This document shows, piece after piece, positions 29,444 to 37,777 of a stretch of DNA of 64,000 bases. Made by a program: the position numbers and the translations under genes. This DNA is from Actinoplanes octamycinicus. Lineage in GTDB: Bacteria; Actinomycetota; Actinomycetes; Mycobacteriales; Micromonosporaceae. Under the pieces are notes generated by a model, which had not been told where the DNA came from, did no database searches, and saw nothing but the letters and a program-made list of their open reading frames with translations. The DNA lies in NCBI RefSeq assembly GCF_014205225.1, contig NZ_JACHNB010000001.1:1922001-1986000 (forward strand), written 5' to 3'. Positions within the stretch are counted from its first letter, which is position 1. Each line of letters begins with the position of its first letter.

Positions 29444-30967
29444 TCAGCGGCGGTACCAGGTACGTGCTGACGTGGTGGTCACGTTGCCGGCTCGGTCGTA
29501 GACCCGGAGTCGGACGTTGAGTTTCTTGCCGTATTTCTTGGTGTTGATCGAGAACTTGTAGGCCGCGGTGGTGTCGGTGGCGATGACCTTGCCGTTGACC
29601 AGCAGCTGGACCCGGGCGACGCCGTACTTGTCGTAGGCCGCAGCGGTGACCTTGACGGTTCCCTTGACCTTGGCCTTGTTCTTCGGCGCCTTGGCGAACC
29701 CGATGGTGGCTTTGGTGTTGTCCACGGTCACCCAGTTGCTGGCCCAGCCCGGGTTGCCGAACTCGTCGTAGACGGGCAGGGACAGGTTGACCGGTCCGTC
29801 CCCATGCACGGGCAGGTACTCGTTGTAGGACAGCCGTGCCGGCTGCCACTGGGAACTGAAGCCGGTTGACCGGGGCAGCACGATGCGGTGCTGGTCGGTC
29901 ACGGTTGTGGTCACGTTGATGTGGTCGCCGCGCAGCATGGTGCCGGATCGCGGCGTGATCTGCACGGTCGGCCCGACGTTGTCGATGTTGAGCCGGAACG
30001 CCTTGATGGCGGTCAGGCCGACCCGGTTGGTCACCCGGACCTCGAGGTTCGCGAAGGTCTTTCCGCGGGTCGCGTCGTGCCAGTCGAAGTACGGCGACGA
30101 CGCGGTGGTGCTGCCGCGAAGAGCACCGTCGACCCACAGTTCGGTGTGGTCGATGCCGGCCTTGTCGGTGGCGTGCGCACTGATCGAGGCGTCGGTGCCG
30201 ATCCAGCCGGTGCCCTCGTCGAGCCGGCTGGACCCGGCCATCCTGCCGAACCGGTCGTCGCCGTACTGATAGAAGGCCCACACCGACTCGATGACGGGGG
30301 TTTCGTCGGAGACGACGTAGTTCGAGCAGTAGGTGGTGCTGTTGCCGGCCGGTTCGCTGAGCCGGAAGCACGGCGCCGCGGCGGTCGCGGTGGCGTTCCA
30401 GGTGAAGGTCCACGGCGCGGCCGTGAGGGTGGACAGGACGGCGCCGGTAGGCCCGTCCGTCATCTCGATCTTGGTGGTTTCGGTCGAGATGTCGCTGAGC
30501 GTGGCGGTCATCGGGCCGCTGCGCATCGCTGTGCCGGCCTTCGGCGTGAGGGTGCCAGACAAGGCCACCGCGACGACGTGCACCCGGGTGGCCAATTCCG
30601 TGCGGTTGCCCGCTTTGTCGAAGGCGCGCACCGTCACGTCGAGGTCGGTGCCGTTGTACGCGACGGGGATGGTGAGGGGGCAGCTGATGCCCTGGCTGGC
30701 GTCGATGGTGCAGCGGAACGAGGTGGCACCGGTGCCGAGCCGGACGATGACGTAGGTGACGGCGACGTCGTCGGTGACCACGGGATGCATCACCGTCTGG
30801 CGCAGAACGGTCTGGCCGTCGGTCAGGCCGGTGCTGGCAATGACAGGCGCGGTGGTGTCGGGCGGGGCATCCTCGGCGAGCGCCGGCGCGGCGCCGGTCA
30901 GGACCAGGGACAGGGCCGCGGTCGCTGAGACGCCGAAGCGCCGGGCGATCCGCGCGGATATGCGCAT
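29444..30967 (-). CDS. Secreted multi-domain Ig-like (bacterial Big-type) protein
   Basis: A 507-residue protein with a Sec signal peptide (MRISARIARRFGVSATAALS, cleavage near PALAED). The mature part is a chain of Ig-like beta-sandwich modules, each with the recurring end motif of the form VRAFDKAGNRTELATRVHV or LRVYDRAGNVTTTSARTWY, seen also at ISAHATDKAGIDHTELWVDG and LPVYDEFGNPGWASNWVTV. No anchor or catalytic domain is visible. Probably a surface or extracellular adhesion or structural protein. Divergent from another secreted protein at 31175. Confidence 0.8.
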   Translation of the reverse strand: MRISARIARRFGVSATAALSLVLTGAAPALAEDAPPDTTAPVIASTGLTDGQTVLRQTVMHPVVTDDVAVTYVIVRLGTGATSFRCTIDASQGISCPLTIPVAYNGTDLDVTVRAFDKAGNRTELATRVHVVAVALSGTLTPKAGTAMRSGPMTATLSDISTETTKIEMTDGPTGAVLSTLTAAPWTFTWNATATAAAPCFRLSEPAGNSTTYCSNYVVSDETPVIESVWAFYQYGDDRFGRMAGSSRLDEGTGWIGTDASISAHATDKAGIDHTELWVDGALRGSTTASSPYFDWHDATRGKTFANLEVRVTNRVGLTAIKAFRLNIDNVGPTVQITPRSGTMLRGDHINVTTTVTDQHRIVLPRSTGFSSQWQPARLSYNEYLPVHGDGPVNLSLPVYDEFGNPGWASNWVTVDNTKATIGFAKAPKNKAKVKGTVKVTAAAYDKYGVARVQLLVNGKVIATDTTAAYKFSINTKKYGKKLNVRLRVYDRAGNVTTTSARTWYRR

Positions 30968-31147
30968 CGAATCTCCAAGATCATGAGGGCGGCACAGGCT
31001 ATCCGACCCCGGTCCGGGCCCGCATCCCCGGATCGCACCGACCTGCCTGCGAGATCACGGCAGCTCAGCGGTGACGGGTGGCATCCGGGCGACCGGACCC
31101 GCCGCGCGGCTTTCGAAAGGTGATCTATGCCAACCGTTCGCGGAACG

Positions 31148-31165
31148 GTATCGTATCGACGATAC
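31148..31165. promoter_or_regulatory. 18-bp inverted repeat operator
   Basis: GTATCGT-ATCG-ACGATAC: 7-bp arms around a 4-bp centre, and the centre ATCG joins to make nested GTATCGTAT symmetry. It sits 9 bases before the ATG at 31175, where a repressor would block translation or transcription start. Confidence 0.45.
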
Positions 31166-31174
31166 GTACTCGTC

Positions 31175-33190
31175 ATGATGGAAGTGGGATCCGTGCGCGC
31201 CAGATCGATCCGCAGGACGGCCTACGTCGCGGTGACAGCCCTCGTGACCGGCGTGGTGTTCTCCTACGGCACGTTCGCGGCCTCCGCGGACACCACCGTC
31301 ATCACTGCCCCGCAGAACGCCTACCTTTTCCAGGCGGACATGGCGGCGCTCGGCGACCTGGTCGTCGACACCAAGCATCAAAGGCTGATCGCGTCCGACC
31401 CCAAGCGCGGTCTGCTGGCCATCGCGCCCTACACCGGTGGGATCGGTCAGAAGGTCACGGATCTGGACTCGGTGGCCGGGCTGGCCATGTCCACGGACTC
31501 GGGCACCCTTTACGCCGCCGTCCCGGCCGCGCACGCGATCGTCGCGTTCTCCACCGACACCTATACCGAGACCGGCCGCTACAGCCTCAGCGACAACGTC
31601 TACCCCCGCGACGTGGTCGTCGCCGGTGACCGGCTGTGGTTCACCTACGACAACAACGGCTCCGCCGGCAACTTCGGCTCGATCGACCCGGCGACCAAGG
31701 CCGTCACGACACACGCCTATGCGAGGATCGCCCCGTACTACCGGGCGCCGCTGATCGCCGCGAACCCGGGCGCGCCCGGCCTGATCGCCCTGTCCGACAA
31801 CAGCGGCACCTCCGGCAACCAGGTCATGCTCTACGACGTCTCCTCCGGAACCGACATCCAAACGGCTGGCACCGGCGTCGCCGGCCTGAGCTTCATCCGC
31901 GACCTGGCGTTGTCCCACGACGGCAGCGAAGTGATCGTGGCCGGCGGCGGCGGAACCTTCCGGCTGCGCGCCGCCGACCTGTCCGTCGTCGACCAGCCGT
32001 GGGATACGGTCGGCGACGCGGTCGACGCGGCCCCGGACGGCCGCCTGGCCATGGCCGGCCGCACCGACCCCGGCGTAGCGGACCTGTACACCTACGACGC
32101 GGGCTCCACCAGCCCCGCGCGGGCCATCGACATGCCCATCCCGTACCACCTCCACTACACCAACCCCGACCAGATCATGGAGAACGGGATCGTCTGGCAG
32201 CCCGACGGCCGCCGGCTGTTCGTCGTCACCGACAACGCCGGGCTGATGCGGTTCCGCGCCCTCAACGAACCCGTCGCCACCACCATCACCCTTGCCGCAC
32301 CGGCCACCGCCACCCGCGGCAAACCCCTTACGGTCACCGGCACGATCGACGGCGCACTCCCGGCCGGTACCCGGCTCACCGTCCGCCGCGACGATCCCGA
32401 GGGCACCGACCGGCAGCTTGCCGAGGTGAGCACCGACGATTCGGGCGCGTTCGCGCTCACCGACGTGCCCACCGCCGGCGGCAACGTCACCTACCGCGTC
32501 ACGTACGCCGGCGACGACACGCACCTGCCCACCACCGCGGCCAGCACCATCGCCATCTCCCGCGACGTGCCGGCCCTGAGCATCAGCGGCCACAACACCG
32601 TGCACCCCTACAACAGCGCTGTCACCGTGACCGCGCACCTCGGCGCCACCTACCGCAACCGGAGCGTGGAACTGTCCGCCGACCCGGCCGGCACCGACCA
32701 GCCGAACCGGGTCGTCAAACGCGCCGTCGTCGACACCAACGGCAACCTGAGCGTCAGCCTGCGCCTGACCCGCACCACCGTGCTCACCGCCGCCTTCGCC
32801 GGTGACTCCCGGTACGCGCCGCGCACCGTCAAGGCCACCCTGTACGCCAAGGTCAACCTGAGTACCGCGGTGACCAAGCAGTACAAGACCTCACGCGGCT
32901 ACCACTACTTCCGCAAGACCAAGAACCCCGTGTTCACCACCACGATGACCCCATCCGCCGGCCGCAAACAGCGCCTGACGATCGAGTACTACTCGGCCGG
33001 AAAGTGGCGTCCCTGGAAAACGGCCACGCTGAAACTGACCAGCACCGGCAAATCCACCTACACCCTCACCGGCACCCACAAGACCGGCATCAAATACCGG
33101 GTTCGCTCCGGCTACATCAATGGAACCTCCGGCGACAGCCTCAACTACACCAGCTACGGCCCCTACCGCTACTTCACCTTCACCAAATAG
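31175..33190 (+). CDS. Secreted beta-propeller/Ig-repeat surface protein
   Basis: About 671 residues from the ATG at 31175; a longer form from 31127 would overlap the operator, and a GTG at 31193 is possible. The signal peptide ends near FAASADTT. Residues about 25-370 form a YVTN-like beta-propeller (GDLVVDTKHQRLIASDPKRG, VAGLAMSTDSGTLYAAVPAA, RDLALSHDGSEVIVAGGGGT, IVWQPDGRRLFVVTDNAGLM). Two Ig-like domains follow (TLAAPATATRGKPLTVTGTI and a related one), then a basic Tyr/Lys-rich C-terminal module (SAGKWRPWKTATLKLTSTGK) common in secreted actinobacterial proteins. Likely cell-surface; function unknown. Confidence 0.8.
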   Translation: MMEVGSVRARSIRRTAYVAVTALVTGVVFSYGTFAASADTTVITAPQNAYLFQADMAALGDLVVDTKHQRLIASDPKRGLLAIAPYTGGIGQKVTDLDSVAGLAMSTDSGTLYAAVPAAHAIVAFSTDTYTETGRYSLSDNVYPRDVVVAGDRLWFTYDNNGSAGNFGSIDPATKAVTTHAYARIAPYYRAPLIAANPGAPGLIALSDNSGTSGNQVMLYDVSSGTDIQTAGTGVAGLSFIRDLALSHDGSEVIVAGGGGTFRLRAADLSVVDQPWDTVGDAVDAAPDGRLAMAGRTDPGVADLYTYDAGSTSPARAIDMPIPYHLHYTNPDQIMENGIVWQPDGRRLFVVTDNAGLMRFRALNEPVATTITLAAPATATRGKPLTVTGTIDGALPAGTRLTVRRDDPEGTDRQLAEVSTDDSGAFALTDVPTAGGNVTYRVTYAGDDTHLPTTAASTIAISRDVPALSISGHNTVHPYNSAVTVTAHLGATYRNRSVELSADPAGTDQPNRVVKRAVVDTNGNLSVSLRLTRTTVLTAAFAGDSRYAPRTVKATLYAKVNLSTAVTKQYKTSRGYHYFRKTKNPVFTTTMTPSAGRKQRLTIEYYSAGKWRPWKTATLKLTSTGKSTYTLTGTHKTGIKYRVRSGYINGTSGDSLNYTSYGPYRYFTFTK

Positions 33191-33435
33191 CTGGCCTCGC
33201 CAGCCGGGGAGCGGCGACCGCGGATAGCTGCTGCCGGCGATCGTGAGGGCGCGGGGTCGGGCGCGATCCAGGAGTTCCTCGGCTTGGCGGCGGCCGGCCC
33301 AGGGCCCGTCCGAATCAGGCCGACCTCGATACCGGCTCCAGCGGCCTCCGGGCAGTTCCCAGTGGTTGGCGCCGGTGAGCTGCATCGTGCCAGAGCCCAG
33401 ACGCCGGGAGCCAACATGCGTCTCCGGGTGCTGGT

Positions 33436-34083
33436 TCAGGCGGTGCAGGTGTTGAGCATGGCCTGCAGGGCGGTCTTCTCCGACGACTGCAGCTTCAGAA
33501 CCCAGTAGTGCTTCACCGTGATCCACATCTTGGCGTAGGTGCAGCGGTAGGCGGTTCGTGAGGGCTGCCAGGTGGACGGGTCCTGGTCGCCTTTGGCCTG
33601 GTTGACGTTGTCGGTGACGGCGATCAGCTGCGGCCGGGTGAGGTCGTTGGCGAACGACTGCCGGCGGCTGGTGGTCCAGGCGCTCGCGCCGGAACGCCAG
33701 GCTTCGGCCAGCGGAACGATGTGGTCTATATCGACGTCGGAGGCGGCGGTCCAGGTCGCGCCGTCGTACGGGGAGTACCACCTGCCGGCGGTGGCCGAGC
33801 AGGTGGAGCTGGTGGTCACGTTGGTGCCGTCGCGTCTGAGGACTGTCTCGCGGGTGTCGCAGCTGCCGGAGATGGTGATCCAGTGCGGGAACAGGTCCCG
33901 GTCGTAGGTGCCGGCGTTGGCTTCGGCGGCGACGGTCAGCGCGTTGAGCCGGCTCTGCGCGGTCGCTTTGCTGGGTATCGCGGGCGGGGTGGCGGCGGCC
34001 GGGACGGTGACCAGTGCGGCGGTGAGCGTTCCAGTGACGATGGCGGCGGCAACGTGCAGGGTGCGGCGCATGGGGGCTCCCAT
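33436..34083 (-). CDS. Secreted HNH-family nuclease (DUF1524-like)
   Basis: About 215 residues from the ATG at 34083 (MGAPMRRTLHVAAAIVTGTL), with a signal peptide ending near PAAATPP. The mature domain has DVDIDHIVPLAEAWRSGASA, then ANDLTRPQLIAVTDNVNQAKGDQDPSTWQP and YRCTYAKMWITVKHYW, the DHIVPL...N...NQ.KGD..P pattern of secreted HNH nucleases. Extracellular DNA degradation for nutrition or competition is the likely role. No immunity partner is needed if the protein is exported; none is seen. Confidence 0.88.
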   Translation of the reverse strand: MGAPMRRTLHVAAAIVTGTLTAALVTVPAAATPPAIPSKATAQSRLNALTVAAEANAGTYDRDLFPHWITISGSCDTRETVLRRDGTNVTTSSTCSATAGRWYSPYDGATWTAASDVDIDHIVPLAEAWRSGASAWTTSRRQSFANDLTRPQLIAVTDNVNQAKGDQDPSTWQPSRTAYRCTYAKMWITVKHYWVLKLQSSEKTALQAMLNTCTA

Positions 34084-34193
34084 CGGTACTCCGGGGTCGT
34101 ACTTGCGAACAATCCGGAGATAGATGGGAGTAAGTTTGTGGTGGTCCAGGTGGCTGCCGGAAGTCCTGGATGCGTCATACGGCTGCCGAGATG

Positions 34194-34440
34194 GGAAACG
34201 GCTTCGCAATACCTGGGTCCGACCCGCTGGCCGGTTTGCTAATCGAGCAGGGTCGTGTCGATGAGGCGATCACCGTGCTCCGGCAGCGCGCCGACGCCGG
34301 CTACAGACACGCCGCGGAGTGGTTGGCCGATCTGCTGGCTGGGCAGGGTCGCATCGACGAACCCGAGGAGGAGGTCATAGCTGGCACGGCGTGCCGCAGG
34401 TCGTCTGGCAGACCTCCGGGCACGGGTCTCAGTCAGGTTA
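34194..34440 (+). pseudogene. Fragment of a tetratricopeptide-repeat gene
   Basis: The plus-strand frame reads DPLAGLLIEQGRVDEAITVL, RQRADAGYRHAAEWLADLLA and GQGRIDEPEEEVIAGT, two degenerate 33-residue units typical of actinobacterial tetratricopeptide proteins. The pattern then continues in another frame (AAGRLADLRAR), so it is frameshifted and lacks both ends. The remainder of 34084-34606 holds no gene. Confidence 0.55.
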
Positions 34441-34606
34441 ACCAACAACTCCAAGATCAGACATACCTATGATCTCTGCGCTTCGCCCGGAGCTGCGCTA
34501 TGCGCTGCGCTGCTCGTCCCGAGGGCGGTAAGGGTGAGGCGCCCGATAGGTGGCGGAGTGTGGTCACTCGTAGCCACCCGTGAGTCCGCGGCCGGCCGCG
34601 GTCGTG

Positions 34607-34795
34607 TCACAGGTCGAACTCGCCATCCTTCGCCCCGCCGACGAAGGCTTCCCATTCCGCCAGGGTGAAGATGTGCGAGGGCTTGGTCCGGTCCTTGGTG
34701 TCGCGGACTTCGACGGTGTCGTCTACGCGCCGGACCTCGACGCAGGCGCCGTTGTCCCCGCTGCGTGTGCTCTTGCGCCAGGTCTGGTCGAGCAT
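34607..34795 (-). CDS. DUF397-domain protein
   Basis: A 62-residue protein (MLDQTWRKSTRSGDNGACVE, then VRRVDDTVEVRDTKDR, then FTLAEWEAFVGGAKDGEFDL) spanning the whole DUF397 pattern W.KSS.S...G.CVEV...VRDSK.......F....W..F. Start ATG at 34795, with GGAG five bases before it; a GTG just upstream overlaps. It follows the XRE regulator by 8 bases. Such pairs (WhiJ/BldB-like in Streptomyces) work as a regulator with a small interacting partner. Confidence 0.9.
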   Translation of the reverse strand: MLDQTWRKSTRSGDNGACVEVRRVDDTVEVRDTKDRTKPSHIFTLAEWEAFVGGAKDGEFDL

Positions 34796-34803
34796 CACAA
34801 CTC

Positions 34804-35664
34804 CTATTGCTGGTGGTCCGTCTCGCGGATCTGCTTGATCATCTCAAGCGATGCGCTGGGCGACAACGCTGACGCCCGCAGCTCGTTCAGCACCGTCACG
34901 CAGCGTTGCACCTCGTCGCCTTCAGCGTAGAGGTCTCCTGTTAAGCCCTCGATGTAGACCACGTTCGGGCCGGCGGGCAGGGTGAGGATGGCGAAGCTCG
35001 ACAGCATGGAGGCGTAGGCGCCCTCCTTGAACGGGATCACCTGAAGAGTGACGTTGCGTAGCTTCGCCAGTTCCAGCATTGCGGTGAGCTGTTCGCGCAT
35101 CACCTCGGCTCCGCCGATCTGGCGGTGGAGAACCGCCTCGTCCATGACCGCGACGAGCCGCAGCTTGCCCTCGGTCACGAGCTTCTGGCGTTCCATCCGC
35201 ACGGTGACGTTCTGCTGTACGGCTTCCGGGGTCGGCTTCCGCGCGCCTGAGCTGGTCATCGCTCGGGCGTAAGCCTCGGTCTGGAGAAGGCCGGGCACCA
35301 CGATCGTCTGGAAGTCCTGAATCTCTTCGGCGGCAGATTCGAGGCCGATGTACTGGCGGTAGACCTGCGGTAGGTCGCTGTATTTCGCCCACCAGCCGCG
35401 CGCCTTGCCCTCCCGGGCCATAGACAACAGGGTGTCGCGCAGTTCGACATCATCCACGTTGTACTTATCGAGAAGCGCGGTCAGCGAGGGCCCTTTGATC
35501 CCGACCTTGCCCTGCTCGATCCGACGGAGCGTGCTGGCCGTGACCTCGATGGCGGCCGCCGCTTGCTCGGTAGAGATCTTGGCTTCTTCTCGAAGGCGGC
35601 GAAGCTGCGCGCCGAGCTGGAACCTCACGAACGTCGGGCTGTCCACCCGAGCATTCTGCCTCAC
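34804..35664 (-). CDS. XRE-family regulator with DUF5753 C-terminal domain
   Basis: A 286-residue protein from the GTG at 35664. Residues about 12-70 form an XRE helix-turn-helix (LGAQLRRLREEAKISTEQAA, AAIEVTASTLRRIEQGKVGI). The rest is the DUF5753 ligand-like domain (YIGLESAAEEIQDFQTIVVP, GLLQTEAYARA, LHRQIGGAEVMREQLTAMLE, PNVVYIEGLTGDLYAEGDEV). With the DUF397 gene directly after, it forms the usual actinobacterial developmental or stress regulator pair. Two palindromes upstream are likely its own binding sites, and it is divergent from an operon of tiny genes that it may control. Confidence 0.92.
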   Translation of the reverse strand: MRQNARVDSPTFVRFQLGAQLRRLREEAKISTEQAAAAIEVTASTLRRIEQGKVGIKGPSLTALLDKYNVDDVELRDTLLSMAREGKARGWWAKYSDLPQVYRQYIGLESAAEEIQDFQTIVVPGLLQTEAYARAMTSSGARKPTPEAVQQNVTVRMERQKLVTEGKLRLVAVMDEAVLHRQIGGAEVMREQLTAMLELAKLRNVTLQVIPFKEGAYASMLSSFAILTLPAGPNVVYIEGLTGDLYAEGDEVQRCVTVLNELRASALSPSASLEMIKQIRETDHQQ

Positions 35665-35713
35665 GCATCGCTGTCTGATCACTCCTGCGCGCTTCCTCCT
35701 GGGCGAGGATAAG

Positions 35714-35751
35714 TGCGCGCGCATCGTTGACGCGCTAAAAATGCGCGCGCA
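35714..35751. promoter_or_regulatory. Paired 10-bp palindromes TGCGCGCGCA
   Basis: TGCGCGCGCA occurs at 35714-35723 and 35742-35751, 28 bp apart, in the divergent spacer between the XRE gene (35664) and the small-gene operon (35837). Their symmetry and position fit an operator pair for the adjacent XRE regulator. Confidence 0.55.
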
Positions 35752-35836
35752 AAATGGCGGTGCGGGCGTGGCGGCTGATGGCCTCCCGGGCTGCGGCAGC
35801 CACACCCGCCCCCTACCTCCACGGAAGGAGAAGGCC

Positions 35837-36109
35837 ATGCGAAGGCACCACGAAGTGCGCGTGTGGTTTATGCCCTGGAAGACGAGGTGCGCCTGTGGCT
35901 GTTCCTGGTTCCCCTGCCCGGACACGGTGACCATCGCGCCCCCGCCGGTCGCCGAATCGCTGGGCTTCGTAGATCCACCGGCCCACAACGCAGATCCCGA
36001 GTGGAACCGGCCGACCGCTCACCTCACGCCGGTGCACCCGCGGCCTGCCCAGGGCAGTCTGTGTCCATTGATGACTAGGGGTCAGCAATGGCGCAGTCGA
36101 ACCCGGTGA
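35837..36109 (+). CDS. Small Cys-containing hypothetical protein
   Basis: A 90-residue protein from the ATG at 35837 with AAGGAGAAGG directly upstream. It begins MRRHHEVRVWFMPWKTRCAC, then GCSWFPCPDTVTI; the CACGCxxxxC cluster could bind a metal or form disulfides. The C-terminal part is Pro-rich. First gene of a tight plus-strand operon (35837-37539) facing the XRE/DUF397 pair. It overlaps the next small frame by 22 bases. Confidence 0.6.
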   Translation: MRRHHEVRVWFMPWKTRCACGCSWFPCPDTVTIAPPPVAESLGFVDPPAHNADPEWNRPTAHLTPVHPRPAQGSLCPLMTRGQQWRSRTR

Positions 36110-36231
36110 TCGACTTGACTCGCACCCCGGCTCGGCCCTCGTCGAACTGGCTCGCATGCGGGCAGCCATGGCCCGCGCCAGCCATGCCCGGACATGGACG
36201 ATCGATGGTGCTGACCCGGAGGACGTCGTGA
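36088..36231 (+). CDS. 47-residue hypothetical peptide
   Basis: ATG at 36088 after AGGGGTCAGC, reading MAQSNPVIDLTRTPARPSSN and ending LTRRTS. Its TGA overlaps the GTG of the next gene (GTGA), the same coupling used by the following genes, which supports expression. Function unknown. Confidence 0.5.
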   Translation: MAQSNPVIDLTRTPARPSSNWLACGQPWPAPAMPGHGRSMVLTRRTS

Positions 36232-36473
36232 CGCGGCCACCCCGGCGGTCCCGGACCTGGCCCCTCGATCCGCAGATGGCGGTCGCCCTGCTTGCCGTTG
36301 AGTTGCCGGGTTGGGAGGTCAGCTACGCCCCGGCGCTGTGCTTGCCTGGTTATTCGCCACGCAGGTGGGTTTATCAGGCGACCAGGCCCTGGCCGGGCGG
36401 CGAGGAGTCGGTCGAGTGCATCCACCCCGACCAGCTAGTTTTGTCGATCGGCCAGTTCTGCGAGGCGGCATGA
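36228..36473 (+). CDS. Small hypothetical protein
   Basis: An 81-residue protein from the GTG at 36228 with GGAGG nine bases upstream. It reads VTRPPRRSRTWPLDPQMAVA, then LLAVELPGWEVSYAPALCLP and WVYQATRPWPGGEE. No domain is recognised. Both ends overlap neighbouring genes by a stop/start (GTGA and ATGA). Confidence 0.6.
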   Translation: MTRPPRRSRTWPLDPQMAVALLAVELPGWEVSYAPALCLPGYSPRRWVYQATRPWPGGEESVECIHPDQLVLSIGQFCEAA

Positions 36474-36643
36474 TGCGCGCCGGTGAGCAGCAAGTCGACC
36501 GCTTGGCGGTGAGCTGTCCGGCGTGCGGTGCCGGCATCGGCCAGCTGTGCACCAACCGAATCGCCCGGCGCCCGTTCCTGCGGGCTGAGCAGACCCACGA
36601 GAGCCGGCGGCTGCCTGCCGTCGCCCTGGCGGTGAAACGGTGA
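36470..36643 (+). CDS. Small zinc-finger-like protein
   Basis: A 57-residue protein (MMRAGEQQVDRLAVSCPACG, then AGIGQLCTNR). The CPxCGAxxGxxC pattern is a short Cys-rich finger seen in actinobacteriophage and mobile-element proteins, probably nucleic-acid binding. It starts inside the previous stop and its own TGA overlaps the next GTG, so translation is coupled on both sides. Confidence 0.65.
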   Translation: MMRAGEQQVDRLAVSCPACGAGIGQLCTNRIARRPFLRAEQTHESRRLPAVALAVKR

Positions 36644-36972
36644 CCGCCCCGGATGAAAACAGCCTGCCCTGGCGCAACCGCCGGGTCATCGCCGAGCGGC
36701 TCGGCTGGCCGCACGAGCGGCTGGCGGACTGCGAGCGCCTGGACCGTGACTACCCGGGCTGGTCGGTGACCTGGTGGGACAGCCGCAATGGCAAACCGGC
36801 CGTTTTTCGGGCCCAGCATCGGGTGCGCTGGCGCTACTTCACCCACGCGGCCGGTGCCACCGAGGCCGAGCTGCTGGCGGCGATGGCCGAGCAGGACCGC
36901 CTGGCCGCCGAGCAGCTAGCCGAGTGGCGGTCACTGCGGCCGGCCGGATCGGCAGTCATCGGGTCGCAGTGA
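36640..36972 (+). CDS. Hypothetical protein
   Basis: A 110-residue protein from the GTG at 36640 (VTAPDENSLPWRNRRVIAER). A Trp-rich N-terminal half (YPGWSVTWWDSRNGKPAVFR) is followed by a charged helix (TEAELLAAMAEQDRLAAEQLAEWRSL). It shares the LDPDYPGW/ELPGWEV style of Trp motif with the gene two places upstream (36228), hinting at related small proteins. Function unknown. Confidence 0.65.
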   Translation: MTAPDENSLPWRNRRVIAERLGWPHERLADCERLDRDYPGWSVTWWDSRNGKPAVFRAQHRVRWRYFTHAAGATEAELLAAMAEQDRLAAEQLAEWRSLRPAGSAVIGSQ

Positions 36973-36988
36973 GCGGAGGGATCGAACG

Positions 36989-37288
36989 ATGCATGGTGAG
37001 CGGCTCACCCTGAAGGAACTGTCCGGCTTGCCCGTCTACCCGCTGGAGAGCGTCAAGGCTGCAGGACGGCTCGTCCTCTACCTACGCGGCTGCGACTACT
37101 CATGGTTGCCGGTCAATCCAGTGATACACCTGTGCCAGTCACCTGCACCGCGACATCGCTGCCTCGACGGCCTCACGGCACCAGCAACGATCCTCGCCGC
37201 CCATCTGCGGATACTCCGGGCCTGCCGATACGGCACTTATCTGCGAAAGCCCCGGATTACCGCGGCCGGGCGTCGGGTGAGGCCATGA
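36989..37288 (+). CDS. Hypothetical protein
   Basis: A 99-residue frame from an ATG with GGAGGG about 8 bases upstream (MHGERLTLKELSGLPVYPLE). The N-terminal 45 residues look protein-like; the C-terminal half is Arg-rich and less convincing, so an old frameshift is possible. Its TGA overlaps the next ATG by 4 bases (ATGA), which favours real translation. Confidence 0.45.
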   Translation: MHGERLTLKELSGLPVYPLESVKAAGRLVLYLRGCDYSWLPVNPVIHLCQSPAPRHRCLDGLTAPATILAAHLRILRACRYGTYLRKPRITAAGRRVRP

Positions 37289-37539
37289 CCAGTCAAGAGC
37301 CTGTCGAGGGCGAGCCGGGTTGCGCGCGGTGCGGGGCCCGTGGTGAGAGGCTCAAGCTGATGGCCACGGGCGAGATCACCAAACGGCTAGGCGTCAGCAG
37401 GCAACGGGTGCAGCAGCTCACCCACCGCGACGACTTCCCGGCGCCATATGACGAATTGAGCCTCGGCCGGATCTGGCTGGCCTCAGACGTGGAGCTATGG
37501 ATTCGGCAGCACTGGAGGCCAAGGTTCGTGCGACATTGA
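37285..37539 (+). CDS. Small helix-turn-helix protein
   Basis: An 84-residue protein from the ATG at 37285. Residues 26-60 read MATGEITKRLGVSRQRVQQL, then THRDDFPAPYDELSLGRIWL, a MerR/AlpA-like helix-turn-helix with the wing. An N-terminal CARCGARGE adds a possible CxxC. A shorter form could begin at 37360. Such proteins act as excisionases or local regulators in mobile elements. Last gene of the coupled operon. Confidence 0.75.
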   Translation: MTSQEPVEGEPGCARCGARGERLKLMATGEITKRLGVSRQRVQQLTHRDDFPAPYDELSLGRIWLASDVELWIRQHWRPRFVRH

Positions 37540-37777
37540 AAAAGCGTGACGCGATGAGGCCAAGCCGGTGGCGCTACGAGCCGGTCTCATCCCGCTCCCG
37601 AGCGGCAATCCCGCCGTTCCGGTGTGATGGATAGTGCAGCAGCGGTCATGGCTTGCTCAGTCTGGCGGCAACGCGCATCAAAGGTGCGGCCCGGCCTGCA
37701 GCGCAGCAGGAAACCCTCGTCGGTACGGGTCGGGTGGCGGCCAGCGTGAACGCCTGGGTGGCGGTCGGCTTCTCGGG

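Noticed and set aside
31055..32638. A 527-residue minus-strand open frame opposite the beta-propeller gene
   Set aside because: Gly/Val/Arg-rich shadow without domain features.
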